Source: Streptomyces aurantiogriseus
Lineage (GTDB): Bacteria; Actinomycetota; Actinomycetes; Streptomycetales; Streptomycetaceae
Assembly (NCBI RefSeq): GCF_014649375.1
Contig: NZ_BMSX01000019.1
Coordinates: 1-64,000, forward strand
Direction: 5' to 3'
DNA: 64,000 nt
A model generated the notes under the pieces. It saw only the letters and a program-made list of their open reading frames with translations. It made no database searches and was not told where the DNA came from. Shown piece by piece: positions 41,809 to 50,214 of the stretch. The stretch's first letter is position 1. Each line of letters starts with the position of its first letter. The translations under genes were made by a program, and so were the position numbers.

Positions 41809-42342
41809 GTGACCTCGACCACCCGTTCCCGCCTTGCCCGCGCCGTCCCGGCCGCCTTACTGGTTGCAGTGACCGCCTGTACCGACGAGGCGCCCCCGTC
41901 CCCGTCTTCCCCGTCCTCGTCCTCCGCTTCCGCGTCACAGCGAACGCCGACTGCCCCGATCCCAGTCTCACCGTCTGCTGACAAGGACACCGCCGTGAAC
42001 CTCCGGCTCACCATCGACGGCCACCCTGTCGACGCCACCCTGAACGACAGCGCCACCGCTCGCGACTTCGCCGCCCTGCTCCCGCTCACGCTGAACCTGA
42101 GCGACTTCCACCAGACGGAGAAGATCGCTGATCTACCCCGTCGGCTGTCCACCTCCGGCGCCCCGGACGCCGCCGAAGCCAAACCCGGTGACCTGGCGTA
42201 TTACGCGCCCTGGGGCAACCTGGCCCTCTTCTACCGAGGCAGCGGCTCCAGCGACACCGGCCTGATCATCCTCGGCCGCGTGAACGGCGACACCGAGCAT
42301 CTCGCCACGGCCACCAAGGTCACCATCGAAGCCGCCTCCTGA
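41809..42342 (+). CDS. Lipoprotein with a cyclophilin-like domain
   Basis: A 177-residue predicted lipoprotein. After a basic start (TRSRLARAVPAALLVAVTAC) the lipobox VTAC gives a lipid-anchored cysteine near residue 23; a Ser/Pro-rich linker runs to about 60. The C-terminal domain (about 63-175) matches cyclophilin-like TM1367-type proteins: LRLTIDGHPVDATLNDSATA, DFAALLPLTLNLSDF, LPRRLSTSGAP and GDLAYYAPWGNLALFY. Function unknown; peptidyl-prolyl isomerase residues are not evident. I chose the GTG at 41809, with AGGA upstream, 17 bases after the SDR stop, so the two are likely co-transcribed. Confidence 0.8.
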   Translation: MTSTTRSRLARAVPAALLVAVTACTDEAPPSPSSPSSSSASASQRTPTAPIPVSPSADKDTAVNLRLTIDGHPVDATLNDSATARDFAALLPLTLNLSDFHQTEKIADLPRRLSTSGAPDAAEAKPGDLAYYAPWGNLALFYRGSGSSDTGLIILGRVNGDTEHLATATKVTIEAAS

Positions 42343-42479
42343 CCCGGCCCACTCTCCAAGGGAGGAAAACACCCGGCGGGCCCGACCCCTTCCTGAGCGT
42401 CGGCCGGTGCCGCGAGGATGCTGGGCAGCGCGAAGGCTGCCGCGGCTGCGAGGAGGACGTGTGCGAGACGTTGGAGCAC
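42231..42479 (-). CDS. Small predicted secreted protein, overlapping the lipoprotein gene antisense
   Basis: From a GTG at 42479 with an excellent AGGAAGGA site upstream, the product starts MLQRLAHVLLAAAAAFALP and SILAAPADA, a clear Sec signal peptide, followed by QEGVGPAGCFPPLES. After about residue 50 the frame is antisense to the end of the lipoprotein gene and ends at 42231. Either a short secreted protein or a truncated one whose true end was lost. It lies just downstream of the esterase in the same direction. Confidence 0.4.
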   Translation of the reverse strand: MLQRLAHVLLAAAAAFALPSILAAPADAQEGVGPAGCFPPLESGPGQEAASMVTLVAVARCSVSPFTRPRMIRPVSLEPLPR

Positions 42480-42514
42480 CGGGACTTCCTTCCTGTACGA
42501 GGGTGAGACCGCGG

Positions 42515-43963
42515 TCAGGCCGACCAGAGGGCGCGGACCTGGCGCAGGGGGTCGTCCTCGGCGTGGGGGTCGGCGGACCAGACCATCGCCGTGCGCTCGT
42601 CCGCCGAGTAGCGCGGCCACTCCTTGCCCGGGTCCTGGTCCCGTACGAAGGCGACCCAGGCCCGGTGCACGGCGTGTGCGAGGGCCTGCGGGGGCGTGGT
42701 CCCGGTCGCTGCGGTGACGCCCTCGGCATCAAGCAGGTCGAAGGCGAACGGCAGGTCCAGGCAGTGGAAGGCCGCCCCGTTCACCGGCGAGGTCCACCTG
42801 AACTCGTAGAGCCAGGTGGGGCGTTCGAGCTGGGCGCGGGCGTCGGCGACGGCCAGGGCCGGGGCGCGGAAGGTGGCGTCGGTCAGGGCCTGGCCGAAGT
42901 ACGCGTCCGGTGTCAGGTGCTCGTAGTCCTCCGTCCGCGCGGGGTCCAGGCCGAGAAAGGCGAGGAGCGCGGGCAGCGGCGGCACTTCCGGCAGGTCCGG
43001 CAGCACGTTGAACTCGTGCGCGGTACAGCCCAGCAGAAGCGGTACGTCGGCCCCGGCGTCGCCTTCGGTGAGAGCCGTGAAGGCGGGTTCCGGAATCAAC
43101 GCGCCGTCGGCGAACGGCGCGAGGGTCTGCATCGGCGGCAGTCCCTCGCGGTCCGGCCCCGGCTCGAGAAGCCGGTTCCGCAGGTCGAACAGGTCGTCGG
43201 CGTCGAGGCCGCGCAGCGCGTCGGCCGTGGCCGGTACTCCAGTGCGGGCGGTGAGCAGGCGCGCGGCGGCCCGAGCGACGTCGGGTCCGTCCGGGCGCAT
43301 CAGGATGCCGGACGCGGAGATCGCGCCGCGGAACAGCCCGCGTGCGGCGGGGACGGCGAGCAGGGTCTGCACGGCACCGCCACCCGCGGACTGACCGGCG
43401 ATCGTGACCTTGGCCGGGTCGCCGCCGAACCCGGCGATGTTGTCGCGGACCCACTCCAGGGCGGCGATCCAGTCCCGCACGCCCCGGTTGTCCGGGGCGT
43501 CGTCGAGATGCAGGAAGCCCTCGATGCCGAGCCGGTAGCCGACGGAGACCAGGACCACGCCATCCCGGTTGAAGGCGGACCCGTCGTACCAGGGGCTGGC
43601 CGCGGACCCGGCGACGTACCCGCCGCCGTGGATCCAGACGAGGACCGGCAGGAGTGCCTCGGGGGCGGTGTCCGGGGTGAAGACGTTGAGGTTGAGAACC
43701 CCGTCGCCGAGGACGGTGGGTTCCGGGACGGTGGTGACCTCGGTGACAGGGCGGCGCTGGGCCGTCGGCCCGTACGTGGTCGCGTCGAGTGGCTCGGTCC
43801 ACGGCTCGGGCGGGACGGGCGCGGCGAACCGCAGCTCGCCGACGGGCGGCCGGGCGTACGGGATACCGAGGAAGCGAAGGCTGCCGTCCGCTCGGCGCTC
43901 GCCGCGGACCGGTCCGTGAGCAGTGGTGACCTGGGGATACGTCGTGTGCATGGAGTTGCTCAT
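42515..43963 (-). CDS. Type-B carboxylesterase
   Basis: A 482-residue carboxylesterase of the para-nitrobenzyl esterase type. FLGIPYARPPVGELRF, the oxyanion motif WIHGGGYVAG and the nucleophile elbow GQSAGGGAV are all present; length is normal. The ATG at 43963 begins one base after the stop of the SDR gene (TGA-C-ATG), so translation is coupled; a second ATG at 43951 is possible. It probably acts with the SDR on an ester and its alcohol product. It differs from the esterase at 1943-3475. Confidence 0.9.
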   Translation of the reverse strand: MSNSMHTTYPQVTTAHGPVRGERRADGSLRFLGIPYARPPVGELRFAAPVPPEPWTEPLDATTYGPTAQRRPVTEVTTVPEPTVLGDGVLNLNVFTPDTAPEALLPVLVWIHGGGYVAGSAASPWYDGSAFNRDGVVLVSVGYRLGIEGFLHLDDAPDNRGVRDWIAALEWVRDNIAGFGGDPAKVTIAGQSAGGGAVQTLLAVPAARGLFRGAISASGILMRPDGPDVARAAARLLTARTGVPATADALRGLDADDLFDLRNRLLEPGPDREGLPPMQTLAPFADGALIPEPAFTALTEGDAGADVPLLLGCTAHEFNVLPDLPEVPPLPALLAFLGLDPARTEDYEHLTPDAYFGQALTDATFRAPALAVADARAQLERPTWLYEFRWTSPVNGAAFHCLDLPFAFDLLDAEGVTAATGTTPPQALAHAVHRAWVAFVRDQDPGKEWPRYSADERTAMVWSADPHAEDDPLRQVRALWSA

Positions 43964-43964
43964 G

Positions 43965-44732
43965 TCAGACGGCGACCCAGCCGTCGTCGACGGGGAGGAC
44001 GGCGCCGTTGACGAAGGAGGCGGCGTCAGAGGCCAGGAACACAATGGCGGCGGCCAGTTCCTCCGCCGACCCTCGTCGGCCGATGTTGGCGCCGATCAAC
44101 TGGCCTATGACGGTGGGTCCGTGAGCCTCCTGACGGGCGTCCACCCGGACGTTGGTCGCGGTGGGACCAGGGGCGACGGCGTTGGCGCGGATACCCTGCC
44201 CCCGGTACATGACGGCCAGGTTCTTCACCAGGCCGACGATGCCGTGCTTGGAGGCGGTGTAGGCGGCGCCTGCCGCGCTGCCGCGCAGGCCGGCCTCGGA
44301 GGCGGTGAAGACGATCGAACCGCGTCCCGCGGCCAGCATGTGGGGCAGGACCGCACGGGTCAGCAGGAACGGTGCCGTCAGATTAATCCGGATGACGCGC
44401 TCCCACTCGGCGTCGTCGGTCTCGCCGAGCGCGGACATACGGTCCATGATGCCGGCGTTGTTCACCAGGACGTCCAGGCGGCCGAAGGCTCCGACGGCCC
44501 GCTCGACGACTTCGTCCGCCACCTGCTGAGCGCTCAGATCACCGACGACCGCGAGGGCGACTCCCCCGGCCGCCTCGATCTCCTTGACGGTCTCCTCGGC
44601 GCCCGCCCGGTCGAGATCCGCGACCAGGACCTTCGCGCCTTCCTGTGCGAACTTCAGGGCCGTGGCCCTGCCGATCCCTGACGCGGCCCCGGTGACGACG
44701 ACGCCCTGGCCTTCAAGACCCGTACTGATCAT
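43965..44732 (-). CDS. SDR-family NAD(P)-dependent oxidoreductase
   Basis: A 255-residue classical short-chain dehydrogenase: nucleotide motif TGAASGIGRATALKF near residues 13-27, VADLD for the ribose, NNAG near 90, and the active site with FTASEAG serine region, YTASK (Tyr and Lys near 157 and 161) and closing PVDDGW. AAGGTG precedes the ATG at 44732. It heads an operon with the carboxylesterase. Substrate not determined. Confidence 0.92.
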   Translation of the reverse strand: MISTGLEGQGVVVTGAASGIGRATALKFAQEGAKVLVADLDRAGAEETVKEIEAAGGVALAVVGDLSAQQVADEVVERAVGAFGRLDVLVNNAGIMDRMSALGETDDAEWERVIRINLTAPFLLTRAVLPHMLAAGRGSIVFTASEAGLRGSAAGAAYTASKHGIVGLVKNLAVMYRGQGIRANAVAPGPTATNVRVDARQEAHGPTVIGQLIGANIGRRGSAEELAAAIVFLASDAASFVNGAVLPVDDGWVAV

Positions 44733-44794
44733 GTGGTGCACCTTCTCTGTGTGAACTGTCTGCGGTCCCGCCGTGACCCTGTCTGCGGCGCCGG

Positions 44795-44964
44795 TCAGGT
44801 CTTCAACCGCCAGACGCTCCCTTCGCCGTTGGCCGACAGGAGGAGGGAGCCGTCCGGGGCGGTGGCGAGGCCGGCGAACGGGCGGGGTGAGCCCGTCATG
44901 CCGTGGGTGAACAGCGCGGGTTCGGTTCGGGGAGCGGTGCCCGGGGGCTGTCCGACCGGCAGGT
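44795..44964 (-). pseudogene. C-terminal remnant of a sorbosone/PQQ-type sugar dehydrogenase
   Basis: The last 55 codons before a TGA at 44795 read like the end of a soluble PQQ or sorbosone dehydrogenase beta-propeller: PFAGLATAPDGSLLLSANG, then GSVWRLKT. Upstream of about 44964 the similarity stops abruptly where another remnant in the opposite direction begins, marking a deletion junction. Confidence 0.5.
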
Positions 44965-44970
44965 CCTCGG

Positions 44971-45135
44971 CACATCCTCGGCCTGCGCCTGAACGACTGG
45001 ACCGCCCTGCTGGCCTTCGCAGCTGCCGTCACCTACCTCGTGTCTGCGACACGACGCGCGGCCGACAGGCGTGGCGACGTCGCCGCCGGCCATGTCCTTC
45101 TGCGCGTGAATGCCAGCAGCGGTCCCAAGAGCTGA
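44971..45135 (+). pseudogene. Membrane-protein C-terminal remnant
   Basis: The frame reads HILGLRLNDWTALLAFAAA, then VTYLVSATRRA, a single membrane helix with a basic tail, ending at TGA 45133-45135. It has no start. It abuts the preceding remnant, so both appear to be halves left by one deletion. Family not recognised. Confidence 0.35.
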
Positions 45136-45165
45136 CCGAGTTCCCCTTCACCATCTGGAGTTGCC

Positions 45166-45588
45166 ATGTCCCCAGTCTCTGAGACGCTTTCTTCACCTCG
45201 GGGTCCGCTCGTGGTGGCGGGAGGTGTGTTCGTCGCCTTCGTGCTGTCCTCTTCGGTGAACGCGTTGATCGCTGTGCTGGCGCACATGCTGGGTGCGCCC
45301 GAGGACTTCGACCCGTTGAAGCCCTCGTCGTATGCCTTCCTGACGGCGCTGGGAGTGCTGGCGGGATCGGTCGGATGGGCTCTCGTCCGCAGGTTCTCCC
45401 GCGATCCCGAACGGTTGCTCCGCCGACTCGTCCCGTCGGTGGTCGTGTTGTCCTTCGTTCCGGACTTCTTCCTGTTCGAGGAGGGCGAGGTGACCGGTGT
45501 GGTGGCGCTGCTCGCGATGCATGTCGTGGTCGCGGTGATCGCGGTGCAGGCGTACCGCAGGGTCATGCCACTGAGCTCCGCACGGTGA
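45166..45588 (+). CDS. DUF6069-family membrane protein
   Basis: A 140-residue four-helix membrane protein of the DUF6069 type: segments near residues 14-40, 57-75, 87-104 and 109-132, with VFVAFVLSSSVNALIAVLA and PSSYAFLTALGVLAGSVGW. Function unknown. GGAG precedes the ATG at 45166. The 111 bases to the next gene, which is convergent, hold no clear terminator. Confidence 0.82.
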   Translation: MSPVSETLSSPRGPLVVAGGVFVAFVLSSSVNALIAVLAHMLGAPEDFDPLKPSSYAFLTALGVLAGSVGWALVRRFSRDPERLLRRLVPSVVVLSFVPDFFLFEEGEVTGVVALLAMHVVVAVIAVQAYRRVMPLSSAR

Positions 45589-45699
45589 CCCCGAGCCCAG
45601 GACACGCCCGGTCGTTGGCGGGGACCACAACCAGTTCCTGCCTGGGTCGGGATCGCTCACAGCGTGGCGATCCTCGGTTCCTCGGTCTTCGGGGCGTCT

Positions 45700-46671
45700 T
45701 TACCCGAGCCAGGCCTTGACCTTGTCAGGGTTCGCCTCGACCCACTTCTTCGCCGCCTTTTCCGGTGTCATCTTGTCGACCGCGATGTACTTGGCGACGG
45801 TGTTCTGGTCGTCGTTGGTCCACGTGAAGTTCTTCACCAGGTCGTAGGCCGGGCTGCCGGATTTCGCGAACCGGGTGCTGACGATCTTGTCGAGGTCGAA
45901 CACGGGGTAGTCGCAGGCGACCTTCGCCGGGTCAGCGTCGCAGCCCGCCGTGTGCTTGGGCAGCTCGACGTGGACCAGCGGCACCTCCGAGAAGAACCAC
46001 TGTGGCTCGTAGAAGTAGCCGATCACCCACTTCTTGTTCTGCTCGGCGTCCCGGAAGGCCTGGATCAGCGCGGTCTCGCTGCCCGCGTACACCACCTTGA
46101 AGTTCAGTTTCAGGTTCTTGACCAGGGACTCGTCGTTGGTCTGGTACGACGGGTCGCCGTCGAGGAGCTGGCCCTTGCTGCCCGACTCGGAGGTCTTGAA
46201 GTTCGAGGCGTACTTGTCGAGGTTCTTCCAGTTGGTGATGTCCGGGTACTTCTTCGCGATCCACGGGGGGATGTACCAGCCGATGATTCCCTTGTTGCCG
46301 GTCGGGCCGAGGTCGACGGCGGTCTTCTGCTCGGTGATGTACTTCTTCTTCAGGTCGTCGTGGCCCCAGTTCTCCAGGATGACGTCGACCTCGCCCGTCT
46401 CGAACCCCTGCCAGCCGATCTCCGCCTTCAGGTCCTTCTCGACCACCTTGCAGCCGAGTTCCTTCTCCGCGACGTAGGCGACGACCGCCGCATTGGCCTC
46501 GTAGCCCACCCAAGGGCTGACCGCGAGGTTGAAGGTGCCGCACTTGCCCGAACTGCCGCCCGCCGCGGCGGAGTCGCCGCCGACCTTCGCCCCACCGCAG
46601 GCGGTCAGGGTGAGACCGAGTACGGCCATCCCCGCCGCGCCGGGACGCCACCTTCTTGCTCGTTTCGCCAT
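45700..46671 (-). CDS. Glycine betaine/choline-type substrate-binding lipoprotein (OpuAC/ProX)
   Basis: A 323-residue periplasmic-type binding protein of the OpuAC family. MAKRARRWRP plus a hydrophobic stretch and the lipobox LTAC give a lipid anchor near residue 25. SPWVGYEANAAVVAYVAEKE and FETGEVDVILENWGHDD are typical of betaine-binding proteins; tryptophans for the aromatic cage are present (ENWG, GWYIPPW, EPQWFF). AAGGAG precedes the ATG at 46671. It lies 62 bases after the formylglycine-generating enzyme in the same direction. No permease or ATPase is encoded nearby, so it must borrow a transporter or act alone. Confidence 0.9.
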   Translation of the reverse strand: MAKRARRWRPGAAGMAVLGLTLTACGGAKVGGDSAAAGGSSGKCGTFNLAVSPWVGYEANAAVVAYVAEKELGCKVVEKDLKAEIGWQGFETGEVDVILENWGHDDLKKKYITEQKTAVDLGPTGNKGIIGWYIPPWIAKKYPDITNWKNLDKYASNFKTSESGSKGQLLDGDPSYQTNDESLVKNLKLNFKVVYAGSETALIQAFRDAEQNKKWVIGYFYEPQWFFSEVPLVHVELPKHTAGCDADPAKVACDYPVFDLDKIVSTRFAKSGSPAYDLVKNFTWTNDDQNTVAKYIAVDKMTPEKAAKKWVEANPDKVKAWLG

Positions 46672-46733
46672 GGTCCTGCTCCTTGTGCGCCGGGCGCGTC
46701 GCGCCGTTGTCCGGGTGATGGGGTCGAAAGGGG

Positions 46734-47624
46734 TCACGTCATGTCCGAGGCGCACCGGAATCCCACGTTGCCGGTTGCCGAGTCCGGGAACAGGCCCTGC
46801 CGCGCGGCGACCCGGTAGCGGCGGCAGTAGGACGCGTGGCACAGGTAGGAGCCGCCCTTGGTGACGCGCTGCTGTCCGCCGAGGGCAGGGGAGAACGGGT
46901 CCTCGCACCATTCCCAGACGTTGCCGGTGGCGTTGTACAGGCCGAAGCCGCCCGGCTCGAAGGCGTCGACCGGACAGGTGCCGTACCAGCCATCGGCTGT
47001 CGGGTGCCGGTTCGGGAAGTCGCCCTGCCACACGTTCATCCGGGGGCGGCCTCCCGGCTCGAACTCGTCGCCCCAGGGGAACACCTTCGCGTGCAGTCCT
47101 CCTCGGGCGGCGCGTTCCCATTCCGCCTCGGTGGGCAGGCGTTTGCCGGCCCAGGCGCAGTAGGCGCGGGCGTCGTCCCAGTCGACATGGACGACCGGAT
47201 GATCCGCCCGGTCCTCCCAGGTGGAGTGGGGTCCGTCGGGACGGCGCCAGTCGGCGCCCTCCACCTGTCGCCACCAGGGTGCGCCCACCACGCTCCGGGT
47301 CGGCGGGAAGTCGTCCGGGAGCAGACCGGCGAAGACGAACGACCAGCCGATCCGCTCGGCGGAGGTGCGGTACCCGGTGTCGGCGGCGAAGCGCGCGAAC
47401 TGTGCGTTGGACACCGTGCAGGCGTCGATCCAGAACGCGTCGACGTACACCGTGCGCACCGGGCCTTCCCCGTCGGCCGGACAGGCGAGCGCGTCCTCGC
47501 TGCCCATGAGGAACTGGCCGGCGGGGACGGCCACCATGCCCTCGGCCGTTGCCCGGTGGACGGCGGACGGCTGAGGCGCCGCTCGGTCCGCGGCCCGGCC
47601 GCCGGACGGCGTGCAGCAGCTCAC
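46734..47624 (-). CDS. Formylglycine-generating enzyme (sulfatase modifier)
   Basis: A 296-residue FGE-sulfatase domain protein that oxidises the sulfatase active-site cysteine to formylglycine. PAGQFLMGSEDA, YPVSNAQF-like CTVSNAQFARF, GKRLPTEAEWERAARGG, GNVWEWCEDPF and GGSYLCHASYCRRYRVAAR mark the family; the two cysteines of the last motif are the catalytic pair. The GTG start at 47624 overlaps the sulfatase stop (GTGA), so the pair is translationally coupled and this enzyme clearly serves that sulfatase. Confidence 0.94.
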   Translation of the reverse strand: MSCCTPSGGRAADRAAPQPSAVHRATAEGMVAVPAGQFLMGSEDALACPADGEGPVRTVYVDAFWIDACTVSNAQFARFAADTGYRTSAERIGWSFVFAGLLPDDFPPTRSVVGAPWWRQVEGADWRRPDGPHSTWEDRADHPVVHVDWDDARAYCAWAGKRLPTEAEWERAARGGLHAKVFPWGDEFEPGGRPRMNVWQGDFPNRHPTADGWYGTCPVDAFEPGGFGLYNATGNVWEWCEDPFSPALGGQQRVTKGGSYLCHASYCRRYRVAARQGLFPDSATGNVGFRCASDMT

Positions 47625-49981
47625 TGTGCCCCCATGACGCGCCGGTGCAGTCCGCCGTCGAACTCGGACGATTCGGGGCTTTCGGCGTCCAGGTCGATGC
47701 GCACCGTGTGAAGGGTCCCGGTGAACTCGTTGTCGACCACGGGGTAGTCGTCGGTCACCGGTGTGCCCAGGTCCACCCCGACGTCGAGCGTCTCGTCGAA
47801 GGAGAAGTAGTACGGAATGGTCTGCCCGACCCGTCCAGTTGCGTGCTTCTCACCGTCCACCAGGAGCACGGCGGTCCCGCCTTTGCCGAGTCCTCCGCCG
47901 TCGTAGTCGAACTCGAGCCGTATCTCGTGCCGTCCCGGTGCCAGGGGCTCGTTGCCGCGCACGGTGTACAGGTTCATGCCGAAGTAGTTGTAGGCGTAGG
48001 CCGGCCTGCCCTCGGTGAAGTACAGGGTCCAGCCGCCGAACCGGCCGCCCTGCGCGATGATCACGCCCTCGGCCGCCGTTCCCGGCAGGTCGACGTCCGC
48101 GGTGATGCTGTGCGAGCGGTTCTTGACGTTGAGTGTGGTCTCCTCGGTGAACCGCCGCATTCCCGCGCGGTAGGTGATGGACGTCCGGTCGCCGAGCAGA
48201 TCGATGCGGCCGGCCACGGCGGGGTTCTCCCGCTCGGTGACCCGGTCGTCGAGGGGGAAGACCTGGTACTTCGCCGCCTCGATCAGGAACAGGTCCTGCA
48301 ACCGGCGCAGCTTCTCGGGGTGTTCGGCGGCGAGGTCGTGGGCCTGGCTCCAGTCGTGGTTCACGTCGTAGAGCTCCCAGACGTCGTCGGCGAACCTCCG
48401 GTCCTTGTCCGGCACCATCTCCCAGGGGATGCCGTGCCGGGTGACCGCCATCCAGCCGTCGTGGTAGATGCCCCGGTTGCCGCACATCTCGAAGTATTGG
48501 GTACGGCGGTGCTCGGGCGCCTGGGGGTCGGCGAGCGTCCGCTGCATACTCGTCCCCTCGATGGGCTGCTGCGGCACCCCGTCCACGCTGAACGGCGCCG
48601 GGACGCCCACGCAGTCCAGGATCGTCGGCAGGACGTCGATCACGTGCGAGAACTGGTGACGCAGCCCGCCGCGCTCGGGGACTCCACGCGGCCAGTGCAG
48701 GATCATGCCGTCCCGGGTGCCGCCGAAGTGCGAGGCCACCTGCTTGGTCCACTGGTAAGGAGTGTTCAGCGCCAGCGCCCATCCCGCCGGGGCGATCGGG
48801 TAGCTGAGCGGGCCGCCGATCTCGTCGAGGTGGTCGATCATCTCGTCCGGGTCGTCCACCACGCCGTGCCCCAGCCGGTGCTCGACGATCGTCCCTTCGA
48901 TGCCGCCCTCACCCGAGGCACCGTTGTCACCCAGGATGTAGAGGAAGAGGGTGTCGTCCAGTACGCCGAGTTCCTCCAGCGCGTCGACGAACCTGCCGAC
49001 CTGGACGTCGGCGTGTTCGGTGAACCCGGCGAACGTCTCCATGAACCTGGCCGCCAGCCGGCGCTGGTTGTCGGTGAGTTCGTCCCAGTGGGGAACGCCC
49101 TCGGCCCAAGGCGCGAGTTCCGCCTCCGGGGGCACGACGCCGAGGTCCTTCTGCCGCCGCAGGGTCACTTCGCGCTGCCGGTCCCAGCCGTCGTCGAACC
49201 GTCCACGGTACTTCTCCTGCCACTCGCGGCCGACGTGCAGCGGAGCGTGCGCGGCACCCAGCGCCAGGTAGGTGAAGAACGGCCGGTCCGGAGTCAGCGT
49301 GCGCTGGGTGCGCACCCAGTCGATGGCGTGGTCGACGAGGTCCTCGGACAGGTGGTAGCCGTCCTCGGGCCGGCGATCCGGCTCGACCGGGGTGGTGCCC
49401 TGGTACAGCAGCGGGTACCAGTGGTTCATCTCGGCACCCATGAACCCGTAGAAGGTGTCGAACCCCTCCCCCGTCGGCCATCGGTCGAACGGCCCCACCG
49501 CGCTGATCTCCCGCGGGGGCGTCTGATGCCACTTACCGAAGGCGGCCGTGCTGTAGCCGTTGCCCTGCAGGATCTGCGCCATGGTCGCCGCGCTGCGCGG
49601 CCGGAACCCGTTGTATCCGGGGGCCGCGGTGGTCATCTCGGTGGTACCGCCCATGCCGACCGAGTGGTGGTTGCGCCCGGTCAGCAGGGCCTGCCGGGTC
49701 GGCGAGCACAGGGCCGTCACGTGAAAGCGGGTGTAGCGCAGCCCCTTGTCCGCGAGTCGTTCTGCGGCCGGCATCTCGCACGGTCCGCCGAACGCGCTGG
49801 AGGTGCCGAAGCCGAGGTCGTCGACGAGCACGATGACCACGTTCGGTGCGCCGTCGGGCGGAGGGACCGGGCCGACGGGGGTGAAGGCGGTGTCCTGGTC
49901 GTGGACGTCCATCGCGGTCGTCAGCGGCCGGCGGGTATCCGGCCGCGGAAGTATGTGCCGTCCCGCGTCGAACTCAGTCAT
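47621..49981 (-). CDS. Arylsulfatase, type I
   Basis: A 786-residue sulfatase, similar in length to the large mycobacterial AtsA/AtsD-type enzymes. NVVIVLVDDLGFG gives metal-binding aspartates; the activation site CSPTRQALLTGR (about residues 92-103) has the cysteine that is converted to formylglycine; GKWHQTPP and GDNGASGEGG are further conserved blocks. A C-terminal beta-rich extension (about 600-780) may aid substrate binding. No signal peptide is seen. GGAGAAA precedes the ATG at 49981. Operon with its activating enzyme and, downstream, a betaine-type binding protein. Confidence 0.94.
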   Translation of the reverse strand: MTEFDAGRHILPRPDTRRPLTTAMDVHDQDTAFTPVGPVPPPDGAPNVVIVLVDDLGFGTSSAFGGPCEMPAAERLADKGLRYTRFHVTALCSPTRQALLTGRNHHSVGMGGTTEMTTAAPGYNGFRPRSAATMAQILQGNGYSTAAFGKWHQTPPREISAVGPFDRWPTGEGFDTFYGFMGAEMNHWYPLLYQGTTPVEPDRRPEDGYHLSEDLVDHAIDWVRTQRTLTPDRPFFTYLALGAAHAPLHVGREWQEKYRGRFDDGWDRQREVTLRRQKDLGVVPPEAELAPWAEGVPHWDELTDNQRRLAARFMETFAGFTEHADVQVGRFVDALEELGVLDDTLFLYILGDNGASGEGGIEGTIVEHRLGHGVVDDPDEMIDHLDEIGGPLSYPIAPAGWALALNTPYQWTKQVASHFGGTRDGMILHWPRGVPERGGLRHQFSHVIDVLPTILDCVGVPAPFSVDGVPQQPIEGTSMQRTLADPQAPEHRRTQYFEMCGNRGIYHDGWMAVTRHGIPWEMVPDKDRRFADDVWELYDVNHDWSQAHDLAAEHPEKLRRLQDLFLIEAAKYQVFPLDDRVTERENPAVAGRIDLLGDRTSITYRAGMRRFTEETTLNVKNRSHSITADVDLPGTAAEGVIIAQGGRFGGWTLYFTEGRPAYAYNYFGMNLYTVRGNEPLAPGRHEIRLEFDYDGGGLGKGGTAVLLVDGEKHATGRVGQTIPYYFSFDETLDVGVDLGTPVTDDYPVVDNEFTGTLHTVRIDLDAESPESSEFDGGLHRRVMGAQ

Positions 49982-50038
49982 GTATTTCTCCGATTCGGTG
50001 CCCGGCGGGGAAATATCACACCTTCTTAGCGCGGCCGA

Positions 50039-50072
50039 ATTACCGGCGTAATACAGCTGCTCTTCAGCAGCT
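50039..50072 (-). promoter_or_regulatory. Two dyads in the sulfatase upstream region
   Basis: ATTAC-CGGC-GTAAT at 50039-50052 is a perfect inverted repeat, and AGCTGCT at 50055-50061 pairs with AGCAGCT at 50066-50072. They lie 58-91 bases before the sulfatase start and may be regulator sites or leader structures. Confidence 0.4.
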
Positions 50073-50174
50073 CCGGAAACGCCCCTGCCTGCGATGCAGT
50101 CAAAGTGTCAGTCGTCGCCCACGCCGGTCAACAAGGCGCCTTGAGTTCTCGTGAACCGGTTTTGAATGAAGCCG

Positions 50175-50189
50175 ATAGAAATCTTCTAT
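50175..50189. promoter_or_regulatory. LysR-type operator ATAGAA-ATC-TTCTAT
   Basis: A perfect 15-bp palindrome fitting the T-N11-A rule for LysR-type regulators. It lies 26 bases after the lysR stop and about 194 bases before the sulfatase start, so the regulator probably binds here to control the sulfatase operon. Confidence 0.65.
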
Positions 50190-50214
50190 ACCTGCAGGGG
50201 GCGTCAGTCCGGGG

